Position numbers and translations under genes: made by a program
Notes under the pieces: generated by a model
What the model saw: the letters and a program-made list of their open reading frames with translations, nothing else
Told to the model about the DNA's origin: nothing
Databases searched by the model: none
Shown here: one piece after another, positions 33,914-44,316 of the stretch
Position numbering within the stretch: the stretch's first letter is position 1
How the letters are laid out: each line of letters starts with the position of its first letter
Origin: Nocardia sp. NBC_01503
Lineage (GTDB): Bacteria; Actinomycetota; Actinomycetes; Mycobacteriales; Mycobacteriaceae
Assembly: GCF_036327755.1 (NCBI RefSeq)
Contig: NZ_CP109596.1
Location: 1,736,001 to 1,800,000 of the forward strand
DNA length: 64,000 bases
Reading direction: 5' to 3'

Positions 33914-34615
33914 TTGGACACAGCGTTACCGACTGTCCTGGTCGTCGACGACGATGAGGACGTTCTCGTCTCGGTCGAACGCGGGCTCCGGCTCTCCGGC
34001 TTCCGGGTCGTCATCGCCCGGGACGGAGCGCAGGCGCTGCGCGCGGTGAACGAGACCGCGCCCGATGCCGTCGTACTCGATATGAATATGCCCATCCTGG
34101 ACGGCGCCGGTGTGGTCACCGCGCTGCGGGCCATGGGCAATGAGGTGCCGATCTGCGTGCTGTCCGCGCGCAACTCCGTCGACGATCGCATCGCCGGACT
34201 CGAATCCGGGGCCGACGACTACCTGGTGAAACCATTCGTCCTGGCCGAACTCGTGGCGCGCATCAAGGCGCTGCTGCGGCGGCGCAGCGATACCCCCGCT
34301 TCTTCGGTCCCCGGCGCAATCACCGTGGGGCCCTTGGAGGTTGATGTCGCCGGATATCGCGCACTGCTGCACGGCGATGAAATCGAGCTCACCAAAAGGG
34401 AATTCGAACTGCTCTCCACCCTGGCCCGCAGTGCCGGAGTGGTTTTGAGCCGGGAACGACTCCTGGAGTTGGTGTGGGGCTACGACTTCGCCGCCGATAC
34501 CAATGTCGTCGATGTCTTCGTCGGTTATCTACGGCGCAAGATGGAGATCGACGGCACCCCCCGACTGCTGCACACCATTCGCGGCGTCGGATTCGTCTTA
34601 CGCGCACCGAAATGA
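33914..34615 (+). CDS. prrA: Response regulator PrrA (OmpR/PhoB family)
   Basis: A 233-residue two-component regulator. The receiver domain (residues 6-120) has the acidic pair VVDDDED, phosphoacceptor Asp in [12 protein letters not shown], and the Lys of [21 protein letters not shown] winged helix follows ([48 protein letters not shown]). It matches M. tuberculosis PrrA (Rv0903c), essential there and active in intracellular adaptation. The TTG start is set by GGAGGG contributed by the upstream repeat. prrB follows 4 bp downstream. Confidence 0.93.
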   Translation: MDTALPTVLVVDDDEDVLVSVERGLRLSGFRVVIARDGAQALRAVNETAPDAVVLDMNMPILDGAGVVTALRAMGNEVPICVLSARNSVDDRIAGLESGADDYLVKPFVLAELVARIKALLRRRSDTPASSVPGAITVGPLEVDVAGYRALLHGDEIELTKREFELLSTLARSAGVVLSRERLLELVWGYDFAADTNVVDVFVGYLRRKMEIDGTPRLLHTIRGVGFVLRAPK

Positions 34616-34619
34616 CGCC

Positions 34620-35993
34620 ATGAACCGCCGCCGACGCCGCCGACGCTCGTACTCACTGCGAGCGCGCGTCGCGGGCGCTGCCGCACTCGGCGCGACAATC
34701 ATTGTGGCGGCGCTGAGTTGGTTCACCGTCTACGCCATCGAGCGCAACAATCTCGCGCAAGCCGACCAGCAGTTGGCTGTCACCTCGCGGGTGGTGCTCA
34801 TCGAACCGGTGCTCGCGGTGACCGTGCTCGGCGTACTCGGTCCCACCAACGATATGGCGCTCACCGTGCGAAACGCGGACGGGTCGCTGGCCAGCACCTC
34901 GGTGCAGCTGCCATCGCTGCCGGTCGGCAATCACACCGTGACGGTGGACGGCAATACCTATCGGGTACTCACCACCACACAGAATCAGCCCTCGGGACGC
35001 GTTGTCTCCCTTGGTATTCCGACCACAGAGAACGAGAAGACCACGGCCGCGCAACGCCGCTGGGTGCTGTGGGCGGCGCTGATCGCCGTCGCCGCGGCGG
35101 CCGGACTGGGCTGGCTCTTCGGCGGCCGCGCGGTCCGGCCCATCGAGAATCTGACCCGGCAGCTGGACCGGCACGGCGAACCCGGCGGGCCGCTACCGGT
35201 CGACGGGCACGGTGTGCGCGAATCCGAACAGCTCGCCGATGCGGTCAACACCATGCTGGAGCGTATCGACCGGGCCCAGGCCGAGACCGCGGCCGCACTG
35301 GAGACCGCGCGCGATTTCGCCGCCGTCTCCGCACATGAACTGCGCACCCCGCTCACCGCCATGCGCACCGATCTGGAGGTGCTGCGCACCCTCGACCTCG
35401 ACGAGGCCCAGCGCGCGGAGATCCTCACCGATCTGCACCGCGGCCAGAATCGGGTGGAGTCCACCCTGGCCGCGCTGGAGCGGCTCGCCGCGGGCGATCT
35501 GACCAATGCCCGCGATCATGTCGCCACCGATGTGGCCGAATTGATCGACGCCGCCGCGCATGACGCGAATCGGCATTTCCCGAATCTGAAGGTGCGCATC
35601 GATACCGATGCCGAACTCGTCACGCGTGGACTGCCGACCGGTATGCGCCTGGCCATAGACAACGCGCTCGCCAACTCCGCCCGGCACGGCGGCGCGACCG
35701 AGGCGCTGGTCTCCGCACATCGAGATCCTTACGGGCACATCGTCATTTCGGTCGACGACAATGGGCACGGCATTCCCACCGCCGAGCGCGTCGCGGTATT
35801 CGAGCGATTCGCGCGGGGCAGTCAGGCCGCCAAGGGCGGATCCGGACTCGGCCTGGCATTGGTGGCGCAGCAGGCCCAATTGCACGGCGGGCGAGCCTAT
35901 TTCGACGATGGACTACTCGGCGGGGTACGCCTGGTACTGGAGTTGCCCGATAATCCGGTCTTTACCGAACTCTCAGACAAACGCCAGAGCTGA
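34620..35993 (+). CDS. prrB: Sensor histidine kinase PrrB
   Basis: A 457-residue membrane kinase, partner of PrrA. An Arg-rich N terminus precedes a helix (AAALGATIIVAALSWFTVYA). A ~120-residue extracytoplasmic loop and a second helix (WVLWAALIAVAAAAGLGWLF) follow, then HAMP. The phosphorylated His is in FAAVSAHELRTPLTAMRTDL. ATP-binding blocks are NALANSARHGG, DDNGHGIP, FARGSQAAKGGSGLGLAL. Same order and spacing as Rv0903c-Rv0902c. Confidence 0.92.
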   Translation: MNRRRRRRRSYSLRARVAGAAALGATIIVAALSWFTVYAIERNNLAQADQQLAVTSRVVLIEPVLAVTVLGVLGPTNDMALTVRNADGSLASTSVQLPSLPVGNHTVTVDGNTYRVLTTTQNQPSGRVVSLGIPTTENEKTTAAQRRWVLWAALIAVAAAAGLGWLFGGRAVRPIENLTRQLDRHGEPGGPLPVDGHGVRESEQLADAVNTMLERIDRAQAETAAALETARDFAAVSAHELRTPLTAMRTDLEVLRTLDLDEAQRAEILTDLHRGQNRVESTLAALERLAAGDLTNARDHVATDVAELIDAAAHDANRHFPNLKVRIDTDAELVTRGLPTGMRLAIDNALANSARHGGATEALVSAHRDPYGHIVISVDDNGHGIPTAERVAVFERFARGSQAAKGGSGLGLALVAQQAQLHGGRAYFDDGLLGGVRLVLELPDNPVFTELSDKRQS

Positions 35994-36022
35994 CCGCAAT
36001 TGATACCAGTACGGTCTGAACA

Positions 36023-37180
36023 GTGTTGGGAAAACGTCGCGCCTCGGTCCTGTTAGTCGTGCTGATCGCGGCCGCGGTCGCGGCCGGTGCGGTCGCCTAC
36101 TTCCGCCCGCAGTCCGCTCCGAGTGGAGTGGCGCTGATCAACGGCGATACCGGGCCGACCGGCGCGAAAATCGCAAGGGCGTTGCAGGACAGCGGAACTC
36201 GTGAATGGGATGTGGTCGACTCGGCCAGTACCGACGATTACGCGGTGATCATCACCCTGCCCACCGACCTCTCCGCCGATATCGCCTCCCTCGGTACCGA
36301 TAAACCGAAGAAGGCGCAGGTCACCGTGACCACCAATGATCGGGCCGACGCCGAGACGGTGAACGACGCGGTCAATGACGTCACCAAGCGGATCAGCGCC
36401 TCCGGCATGGACACCCTGTTCGCCTCCATGAACAACGCGCGCGGGCAGATGCAGCAGGTCGCCTTCACCAGCACGCTGTTGAACGCGGGTGTCCAGGCCG
36501 CCGCCGACGCCTCCCAGCAGTTCGGCTCCGGGGCCGATGAGATGCTGGCCTTCCTCGATCAGGCCAAAGTCGGTGCGGGACAGATCACTTCTGCCATCAC
36601 CGAGCTGAACAGCACCGTGTCGGCGGCGACCACACAGGCCAACGACCTTGCCACGGCACTGGATTCGACCGGGGTCACCGTCGGGCAGGTCTCGCAGGCG
36701 GCGGATCAGCTGAGCACCGGGATCAATGCCATCGTGCCGCTGCTGCAGGGGCTGCCGTTCGCGAATGATCCGCAGTTGGCGAGCATCATCGGTCAGTTGC
36801 AGGGGTTGCAGACCGTCGCGAATCAGGCCGGGACACAGCTCAATGGGGTGGGCGAGCTGGTCGGCACCACCGTCACCCCCGAGACCCAGCTCGGTCAGTT
36901 GCTGCGGTCGGGCGCGACCCGACTGGGCGACGCGAGCGCGCAGTTGAATCAGGGCGGGCAGTTGGCCGCGAGCATTCCGGCCCTGGCCGATCAGGGCAAG
37001 ACCCAGCTGCTGGGCGCGTTGAACGCGCTCAGCTCGGGGGTGACCCAGTTGCAGAGCGTCACCACCACACTGGGTAATCAGGCCACCGCGGCCTTGAACG
37101 CGCTGCCGCAGCGCGGGGTACCGCAGCAGTCGGCGATCGCGTCGGCGCTGTCGGATCCGGTGGATATCGTGCGCAAGTAA
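36023..37180 (+). CDS. Truncated Pip/YhgE-like membrane-anchored protein
   Basis: A 385-residue protein with one N-terminal anchor helix (SVLLVVLIAAAVAAGAVAYF) and a long extracytoplasmic helical part. It contains the Pip/YhgE hallmarks: ALINGDTG near residue 40, a DDYAVIITLPTDLSADIASL segment, and repeated coiled-coil-like helices rich in Gln, Ala and Thr (SGADEMLAFLDQAKVGAGQI). Full-length relatives continue with a second ~300-residue multi-helix membrane domain; here the stop comes at SDPVDIVRK, exactly where that domain would begin. Start is GTG. It lies 29 bp after prrB. Confidence 0.72.
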   Translation: MLGKRRASVLLVVLIAAAVAAGAVAYFRPQSAPSGVALINGDTGPTGAKIARALQDSGTREWDVVDSASTDDYAVIITLPTDLSADIASLGTDKPKKAQVTVTTNDRADAETVNDAVNDVTKRISASGMDTLFASMNNARGQMQQVAFTSTLLNAGVQAAADASQQFGSGADEMLAFLDQAKVGAGQITSAITELNSTVSAATTQANDLATALDSTGVTVGQVSQAADQLSTGINAIVPLLQGLPFANDPQLASIIGQLQGLQTVANQAGTQLNGVGELVGTTVTPETQLGQLLRSGATRLGDASAQLNQGGQLAASIPALADQGKTQLLGALNALSSGVTQLQSVTTTLGNQATAALNALPQRGVPQQSAIASALSDPVDIVRK

Positions 37181-37327
37181 AAGTTGGCAAACAATCGGCA
37201 ACCATTCGGCGATTTGCCAGGCTAAGATGATGACCGAATTGTTCTAATCGATCTGTTTTGACGCTCCCGCCTGACCCGCGCCACGGCTCCACCCCTCAGC
37301 GCCCCCGGTACCGGAGAGGAAACGATC

Positions 37328-37618
37328 GTGAGCATGCTGCTGGCCGCGCACGACATGTACGGCACAGTCCTGGCCCAGATGGGCAATCCCACGGCCGAAA
37401 CCCCACCCATGGCCGACAAGATGATGAAGATGTTCCGCTACTTCACCTGGTTCACCCAGATGTCCGGCATTGCCGCCATCACCTACGGCGGCGGCAAATT
37501 CGCCTGGGAGAAGTGGGGCGGCGGAGCGGGCTCGCCCAAGATGGTCGCCAACGCCATGCTCGGCGGCGCCACCGCCACCAGCGCGGGCACCATCATGAAC
37601 ACCATCGTCGGCTCCTAG
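37328..37618 (+). CDS. Small membrane protein of unknown function
   Basis: A 96-residue protein with two weakly hydrophobic helices (FTWFTQMSGIAAITYGGGKF and MLGGATATSAGTIMNTIVGS) and a Met-rich N terminus. The GTG start has GGAGAGGAAA upstream. It resembles small actinobacterial proteins found near conjugation or secretion genes, but none are here, so no role is proposed. Confidence 0.6.
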   Translation: MSMLLAAHDMYGTVLAQMGNPTAETPPMADKMMKMFRYFTWFTQMSGIAAITYGGGKFAWEKWGGGAGSPKMVANAMLGGATATSAGTIMNTIVGS

Positions 37619-37654
37619 CGCCGAACCGGACTCCTCGAAGCAGCTCTGCCCGGC

Positions 37655-38020
37655 AGGTGCCCGCCTTACTTCCGCAGGGCGGGCACAGCCGCACCCACGC
37701 ATCCCGGTAACCACGGAAAACACTGCGCCCGCCCCGTTCCCACGAGGCGGGCGCAGCCGTCCTCGCCCCATGTCACCACCGCCCCGGCCCCATCTACACG
37801 AAGCGAACGCAACCGCCGTTTCACCGCTGTGTCCGCTCGTCGATGCGAGGCGAACGCAACCGACCCCCTCACCACTGCGCCCACCTCGCCTATTCGAAAC
37901 GGCGCAGCTGTCCCCACCCCTTTCACCACTGCGCCCACCTCGCCTATTCGAAACGGCGCAGCTGTCCCCACCCCTTTCACCACTGCGCCCACCTCACGGA
38001 TGTGAGGCGGGCGCGAGACT
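37655..38020. repeat. Array of degenerate GC-rich hairpins with exact 54 bp tandem repeat
   Basis: The 420 bp gap between the small membrane protein and the FKBP gene is filled by about seven units built around inverted repeats such as CTGCGCCCGCC/GGCGGGCGCAG (37727-37758), TGCCCGCC/GGCGGGCA (37659-37689) and CTGCGCC/GGCGCAG. Units 37871-37924 and 37925-37978 are identical over 54 bp, and a third starts at 37979 and diverges after 17 bases. In one frame of the minus strand the 54 bp unit would read as an 18-residue repeat, which I regard as incidental. Confidence 0.75.
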
Positions 38021-38038
38021 TCAGAGAGGTGCCGAGCC

Positions 38039-38401
38039 TCAGCTCAGCACGTCCAGCAGGTCGATGACGAAGACCAGGGTCTTGCCCGACAGGTGGTGGC
38101 CCGCGCCGACCGGACCGTAGGCCAGCTCCGGCGGGATGGTGAGCTGGCGGCGGCCGCCGACCTTCATACCCGGGATGCCGTCCTGCCAGCCCTGGATCAG
38201 ACCGCGCAGCGGGAAGACGATGGACTCGCCGCGATTCCAGGAGGAATCGAACTCTTCACCACTGTCGAACTCGACGCCCACATAGTGCACGTCGACGGTA
38301 TCGCCCGGCTTGGCCTCGGCACCGTCGCCAACGACGAGGTCCTTGATGACCAGCGTGGCGGGCGCGGGCCCGTCCTGGAATTCGATTAGCGGCTTGCTCA
38401 T
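38039..38401 (-). CDS. FKBP-type peptidyl-prolyl cis-trans isomerase
   Basis: A 120-residue single-domain FKBP that catalyses proline isomerisation in the cytosol. Active-site features: VHYVGVEFDSGEEFDSSWNR, FPLRGLIQGWQDGIPGMKVG, RRQLTIPPELAYG, and LVFVIDLLDVLS at the end. The start follows AGAGGA 9 bases upstream. It is divergent from the SpoU methylase gene. The hairpin array downstream may terminate it. Confidence 0.92.
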   Translation of the reverse strand: MSKPLIEFQDGPAPATLVIKDLVVGDGAEAKPGDTVDVHYVGVEFDSGEEFDSSWNRGESIVFPLRGLIQGWQDGIPGMKVGGRRQLTIPPELAYGPVGAGHHLSGKTLVFVIDLLDVLS

Positions 38402-38492
38402 GGGCAGTCCTCTTCGATAGGGGATCGGATCGTCAATCACCTTATGCGGTGCCCGGGATCGAGCATGAACGACGTCGCGCGAGAATGGGCCG

Positions 38493-39296
38493 GTGGCCGA
38501 AGTGATCGATATCGACGACCCCGCCGACCCGCGTGTCGACGATTTCCGCGACCTCAGCAATGCGGACCGGCGACCGGATCTGCCGGGCGGAAAAGGACTG
38601 GTGATCGCCGAGGGCACGGTTGTCGTCGAGCGCATGCTGACCTCGCGATTCACCCCCTCCGCACTATTGGGTGTGGCGCGCAAATACGAGGTGCTGGCCG
38701 AACGGCTTTCGAATATCGAGGTGCCGTACTACCGCGCGACCGCCGAGGTGATGGCGGAGATTGTCGGATTCCATCTGAATCGGGGCGTGTTGGCGGCGGC
38801 GCGCCGACCCCGGGAGCTCACCGCGGACGAGGTGCTCGCGGCGTCGCGCACGGTGGCCGTACTCGAGGGCGTGAACGATCACGAGAACATCGGCTCGATC
38901 TTCCGCAATGCCGCCGGACTCGGCGCGGATGCGGTGCTGTTCGGCGACCGCTGCTCGGATCCGCTGTACCGGCGCTCGGTGCGGGTCTCCATGGGGCATG
39001 TCCTGCGCATCCCGTTCGCCTCGCTGCCCGATCTACCCGATGGCCTGAACACCCTGCGCGACAAGGGTTTCCAGATCATCGCCCTCACTCCGAATCCGGC
39101 CGCGGACACGCTCGCGCACGCCATGACCGGTGAGCGGGTGGCCCTGTTGCTCGGCGCGGAGGGCCCCGGCCTGACCGAGGAGACCATGCGCGCCAGCGAT
39201 ATTCGCGCTCGCATCCCCATGACACCGGGCACCGATTCGCTTAATGTGGCCACCGCCGCCGCCATGGCCTTCTACGAGAGAGTGCGTGCCCAGTGA
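38493..39296 (+). CDS. TrmH/SpoU-family RNA 2'-O-methyltransferase (Rv0881-like)
   Basis: A 267-residue SPOUT-fold methyltransferase acting on rRNA or tRNA with S-adenosylmethionine. Family motifs: NDHENIGSIFRNAAGLGAD (motif 1), VALLLGAEGPGL (motif 2) and DSLNVATAAAMAFYE (motif 3, trefoil knot). The N-terminal ~100 residues form the substrate-binding domain. GTG start. M. tuberculosis Rv0881 is the likely counterpart. A small membrane gene follows. Confidence 0.92.
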   Translation: MAEVIDIDDPADPRVDDFRDLSNADRRPDLPGGKGLVIAEGTVVVERMLTSRFTPSALLGVARKYEVLAERLSNIEVPYYRATAEVMAEIVGFHLNRGVLAAARRPRELTADEVLAASRTVAVLEGVNDHENIGSIFRNAAGLGADAVLFGDRCSDPLYRRSVRVSMGHVLRIPFASLPDLPDGLNTLRDKGFQIIALTPNPAADTLAHAMTGERVALLLGAEGPGLTEETMRASDIRARIPMTPGTDSLNVATAAAMAFYERVRAQ

Positions 39297-39342
39297 ATTC
39301 AGGCTCAGCCAGTTCCGCCCCCGCCGGTTCCGGGATGGCGCG

Positions 39343-39633
39343 GTGAGCTATCCACCCGACGGCCCCTACGGCTACGGGTACTCCGAGCCGACGCCGTGGG
39401 CGAGCGGTATCGCCGTCATCGCGTTCGTGGCATTGCTCAGCGCGGCCGGGGTCTATGCCTTCGGTGAGGCGCTGGCGCGGATTCATCCACTGCTGGCGGT
39501 GGCGGTGAATCTCATTGCCGTAGGCGGTGTCACGCCGACCGCGTGGCGGTGGCGATTCCAGCCGGTGACGCGCTGGGTGCTCGCCGGCCTGGGCGTGGGC
39601 GTCCTGATCGGCTGGATCGCCCTGCTGGCCTGA
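39343..39633 (+). CDS. Small two-helix membrane protein (Rv0882-like)
   Basis: A 96-residue protein with three hydrophobic segments (GIAVIAFVALLSAAGVYAF, LLAVAVNLIAVGGV, WVLAGLGVGVLIGWIALLA) after a Tyr/Pro/Gly-rich N terminus. It occupies the position of M. tuberculosis Rv0882 next to the SpoU gene and is probably of the same DUF2537-type family. An in-frame GTG at 39286, inside the preceding gene, would add 19 residues; the GTG at 39343 is preferred for its GGGATGG. No function known. Confidence 0.68.
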   Translation: MSYPPDGPYGYGYSEPTPWASGIAVIAFVALLSAAGVYAFGEALARIHPLLAVAVNLIAVGGVTPTAWRWRFQPVTRWVLAGLGVGVLIGWIALLA

Positions 39634-39638
39634 CCGGT

Positions 39639-40376
39639 TCAGGACACCCGGTCTTTACCGCGCAGCCAGCCGAACAACCCACGCCTGCCATTGCGTTCGA
39701 CGGTCGACGGTGCCGCGGGCCCGTCGAGTGCGGGGGCCTGTCCCTTGGGGAACAACGAGAATCCGCATACTTCGATGTGGTCCGGGGTGAGCGCGTCCTC
39801 GGAGAACTTTCCGCGATACCGGAAGCCGAGCCATTCCTGATTGGCGGCATCGGCGAAATCCGGTGGGTCGAACGGTAATAACTGCGGGTCGGCCATTTCA
39901 CCCGGCTCCAATTCGATCGGGTGTTCCCCCGCCCAATACGGCCGCTCCCAGACCCGGGGCATGCCCTCATCCTCGAGAATATTGACGCGGCTGGCGCTGA
40001 AGGATCTGCGGAATTCCCCGCGCTCCCATTCGGCGAACGCGCCCCAGCCCAGCGAGAGGTCATAGGAGACCAGATAGGTGTGCTCGGAGGCGAGCGGCCG
40101 GACCAGCAGCTCCGGCAGTTTGGTAGGGCGCGGCAGTGCGGCCTGGGTGGAGCAGACGACCGTGACGCCGGGATAGCAACCGATATAGATGGATTCGGGG
40201 TCCGGCCCCGCCCACACCTTCATGGTGCCGGAGGCGGCGGGCACCACATCGCGGTCGGGATGGAGCTGTCTGGCCAGCGCCCAGGCGGCGTCCGGATCCG
40301 GTCCCGGATGCGCGCGCAGCACTCCGAACGGATCGGAGGCGTCGACGTACCAGAGGGACGAGACTGTGGATGGCAC
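39639..40376 (-). CDS. Conserved actinobacterial protein of unknown function (DUF6928-like)
   Basis: A 245-residue soluble protein. It begins SSLWYVDASDPFGVL and contains DAAWALARQLHP, YIGCYPGVTVVCSTQAALP and YDLSLGWGAFAEWERGEFRR, then a C-terminal ERPYWAGEHPIELEPG stretch. This resembles a family found in Nocardia and mycobacteria (probably DUF6928); I know no function. The GTG at 40376 is chosen because GGGAGGT lies 5 bases upstream. Confidence 0.75.
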   Translation of the reverse strand: MPSTVSSLWYVDASDPFGVLRAHPGPDPDAAWALARQLHPDRDVVPAASGTMKVWAGPDPESIYIGCYPGVTVVCSTQAALPRPTKLPELLVRPLASEHTYLVSYDLSLGWGAFAEWERGEFRRSFSASRVNILEDEGMPRVWERPYWAGEHPIELEPGEMADPQLLPFDPPDFADAANQEWLGFRYRGKFSEDALTPDHIEVCGFSLFPKGQAPALDGPAAPSTVERNGRRGLFGWLRGKDRVS

Positions 40377-40752
40377 TTCGCACCTCCCGAATTCTTTGCG
40401 ACCCAAGTTTGGCAAATCTTGAGCAACATTCAGTGGCGGTTAGTTGACGCAGGTGCGGGTAGCCCCGGCAATCACCGCCACCACTATAAAATCTACCCGC
40501 ACCGCGGCCGAAATGTCGCTGTTGCGCGAGCTCTCCCCCGGCGCGGCGAACTTACCGCCGCCTGGGAACCTTCGGACAATCCGGTCATTACGCATATTCG
40601 GCGGCAGACATTGGCCACCATCGGCACCTATTGGGCAATCAATACGTGGAAGGAGCGCCGTGGGCAATTATGCCGCAACCATTTCAGCTCTCTAGCAAAC
40701 TTTCAGCATCGAGAATGTCGAATCGAAGATCAGTGGCCGGAGCTGCGCACAC
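40377..40752. other. Non-coding stretch upstream of the DUF6928-like gene
   Basis: Apart from the out-of-frame sepH end (40730-40752) this stretch holds no convincing gene. A perfect 10 bp inverted repeat GTGCGGGTAG (40453-40462) / CTACCCGCAC (40493-40502) surrounds an AT-rich CACTATAAAAT, which could be a promoter or operator for the minus-strand gene. Confidence 0.4.
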
Positions 40753-40886
40753 CTAGGAGAACGTCTTCCCAGGACGGCATAGGGGCCTTACCGCCACGCT
40801 TGGCCCGGGCGGGCTTCTGCGCGGGTTTCGCCGCGGGCGCGGCGGGCGTGGCGGCCGGAGCCGCCGACGCGGCGGGGGCCGCGGGG
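40730..40886 (-). other. Out-of-frame conserved C terminus of SepH
   Basis: In the frame ending with TGA at 40730-40732 the sequence reads KPARAKRGGKAPMPSWEDVL then LGVRSSGH. PSWEDVLLGVR is the conserved end of SepH proteins. The main sepH frame cannot reach it without a -1 shift near the C4 run at 40883-40886 (written as G on the plus strand). Confidence 0.75.
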
Positions 40887-41901
40887 CCGCGGGCGCGGCC
40901 GGTTCCGGGACAACGGGCTCCTCGACCGGAGCCGATGCCGGGGCATTCGCCGCGGGCGCGGTGGCCGCGGGCTGTGCGGGAGCGGTCTGCGCAGGGGCCG
41001 AAGCCGCCGGAGCCGCAGGTGCGGGGGCCGAATGCGCCGGAGCCGCAGGCGGAGTCGAGACCGGAGCGGTCGGGGTGGCGACCGGGGCCGGAGCTGCGGC
41101 GGCCACCGCGGGGGCGGGCACGGTGCCGTCACCGACGGCGGCGCGCTGCTCGTAGTAGCCGTCCATGGACTGCTGGCTGGCGACCCGGGCGGGTGCGGAT
41201 TCGTATTCGGCGCGCTCCTCACGGGGAGCGGGCGCGGTGGTACGCGGTGCGGGAGCGGGCTCCGGGGCGACCGGCTCATTGCGGTCCGGCAGGATGGTGG
41301 CCAGCCCGCGCAGGGCGCGGCCGAAGTCGGGATCGATCAGGTCCGAGGCCGGATCATCGAGCGGTACAACCGAACCGCCGTGCGCGTCCGGCTGGTAGCG
41401 CCAGTGCGCGGCAATGACCGAACGACCGGCCTGCCACTGCAATTGGGCGACCCAGTAACCCTTTTCGTCCTTCCAAGCGTCCCATTCGGCAACGCCGATA
41501 TCGTGGCCGCGCTCGGCGAAGGCCGCGGAGACGATTTCGATGAGGGTTTCGATGGCGGGGCCGTCATTGCGCACCGGATGCGCCTGCTGTGCCAACTCGG
41601 CGGCGCGAGCACGTTCCAGGAGAACGGGATACGCGAAGCGCTCCACTCGACTGGCGGGCATGCCCGACTCTTCGGTCACCTGCTCGACCGAGGCACCGGC
41701 ACGGATTCGAGCCTGGATATCGCGAGGGCGCATCGTGGCTTCCGTTTCGATCTCGATTTGTCCGAATCGGGCAAGATCTCCGCGGGCGGCGGCACGCAGT
41801 TTGTCATCGGCGGGCAGCCGGTACTTCTGGCCGCTCTCGGTATCGATGCACACGATGTGCGTGGAATCGGGCGTCAATCCGATTACTCGAAGTTCACGCA
41901 C
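40753..41901 (-). CDS. sepH: Cell-division protein SepH (DUF3071), apparent C-terminal frameshift
   Basis: A 382-residue reading frame. The N-terminal DUF3071 domain (MRELRVIGLTPDSTHIVCID; MRPRDIQARIRAGASVEQVT with a helix-turn-helix; VAEWDAWKDEKGYWVAQLQW) is that of SepH, which binds FtsZ and promotes Z-ring assembly in actinobacteria. A long Ala/Pro linker follows. The last ~45 residues turn into Arg/Pro-rich sequence atypical of the family, while the expected end lies in another frame down to 40730. Adding one C in a C4 run would restore both frames. Either a real mutation or an assembly error. Located as Rv0883c, beside serC. Confidence 0.88.
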   Translation of the reverse strand: MRELRVIGLTPDSTHIVCIDTESGQKYRLPADDKLRAAARGDLARFGQIEIETEATMRPRDIQARIRAGASVEQVTEESGMPASRVERFAYPVLLERARAAELAQQAHPVRNDGPAIETLIEIVSAAFAERGHDIGVAEWDAWKDEKGYWVAQLQWQAGRSVIAAHWRYQPDAHGGSVVPLDDPASDLIDPDFGRALRGLATILPDRNEPVAPEPAPAPRTTAPAPREERAEYESAPARVASQQSMDGYYEQRAAVGDGTVPAPAVAAAAPAPVATPTAPVSTPPAAPAHSAPAPAAPAASAPAQTAPAQPAATAPAANAPASAPVEEPVVPEPAAPAAPRPPPRRRLRPPRPPRPRRNPRRSPPGPSVAVRPLCRPGKTFS

Positions 41902-42012
41902 CGTTACCTCCTTGTCACTGCGTCGAACACAGTGCTGCGTCTACACAGCTGTCAGGCTCGCTACACCGCCCACGTTCTGGAACAGTAGTGCACTTCTGTG
42001 GTTCGTGGGGCA

Positions 42013-42065
42013 AGACACGCGGCGCGGAAATCTGTCGCCAGACTCCCGCGCCGCATACTGTGTCT
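42013..42065. terminator. Strong two-part hairpin in the sepH upstream region
   Basis: GCGGCGCGG (42019-42027) pairs with CCGCGCCGC (42046-42054), and flanking AGACAC (42013-42018) with GTGTCT (42060-42065). The right outer arm overlaps the tail of the dispersed hairpin element copy 4. It may end serC transcription before sepH. Confidence 0.5.
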
Positions 42066-42186
42066 AATTTGCCCTCCGCTTCGCTGCGGGCGGGTTCGCG
42101 GCCCAGGAGGTCTCATTGTTCCCTCCCTCCGCTCCTCCGCTTCGCTCCCCCGCTCCACTCAGTCCAGAATGAGACGGGCCGCGAAC
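42061..42186 (-). repeat. Dispersed hairpin element, copy 4 (reverse orientation, with tail)
   Basis: Outer arms GTTCGCGGCC (42094-42103) and GGCCGCGAAC (42177-42186). The inner stem is GTCTCATT with AATGAGAC, again a different but paired sequence. The tail in reverse (TTTGCCCTCCGCTTCGCTGC) occupies 42069-42088. It lies between serC and sepH. Confidence 0.85.
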
Positions 42187-42211
42187 CTTTGGGCTGGACG
42201 GTCTTACCGGG

Positions 42212-44306
<2,095 letters not shown>

Positions 44307-44316
44307 CGCCCCGGGA

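Noticed and set aside
37666..37992. Minus-strand frame encoding an 18-residue repeat (GAVVKGVGTAAPFRIGEV)
   Set aside because: It is a by-product of the 54 bp DNA tandem repeat being divisible by three; no ribosome site or family, and the repeats continue outside the frame.
37655..38020. Possible CRISPR array (regularly spaced repeats)
   Set aside because: The repeats are back-to-back 54 bp units with no unique spacers, internal hairpins vary, and no cas genes are nearby.
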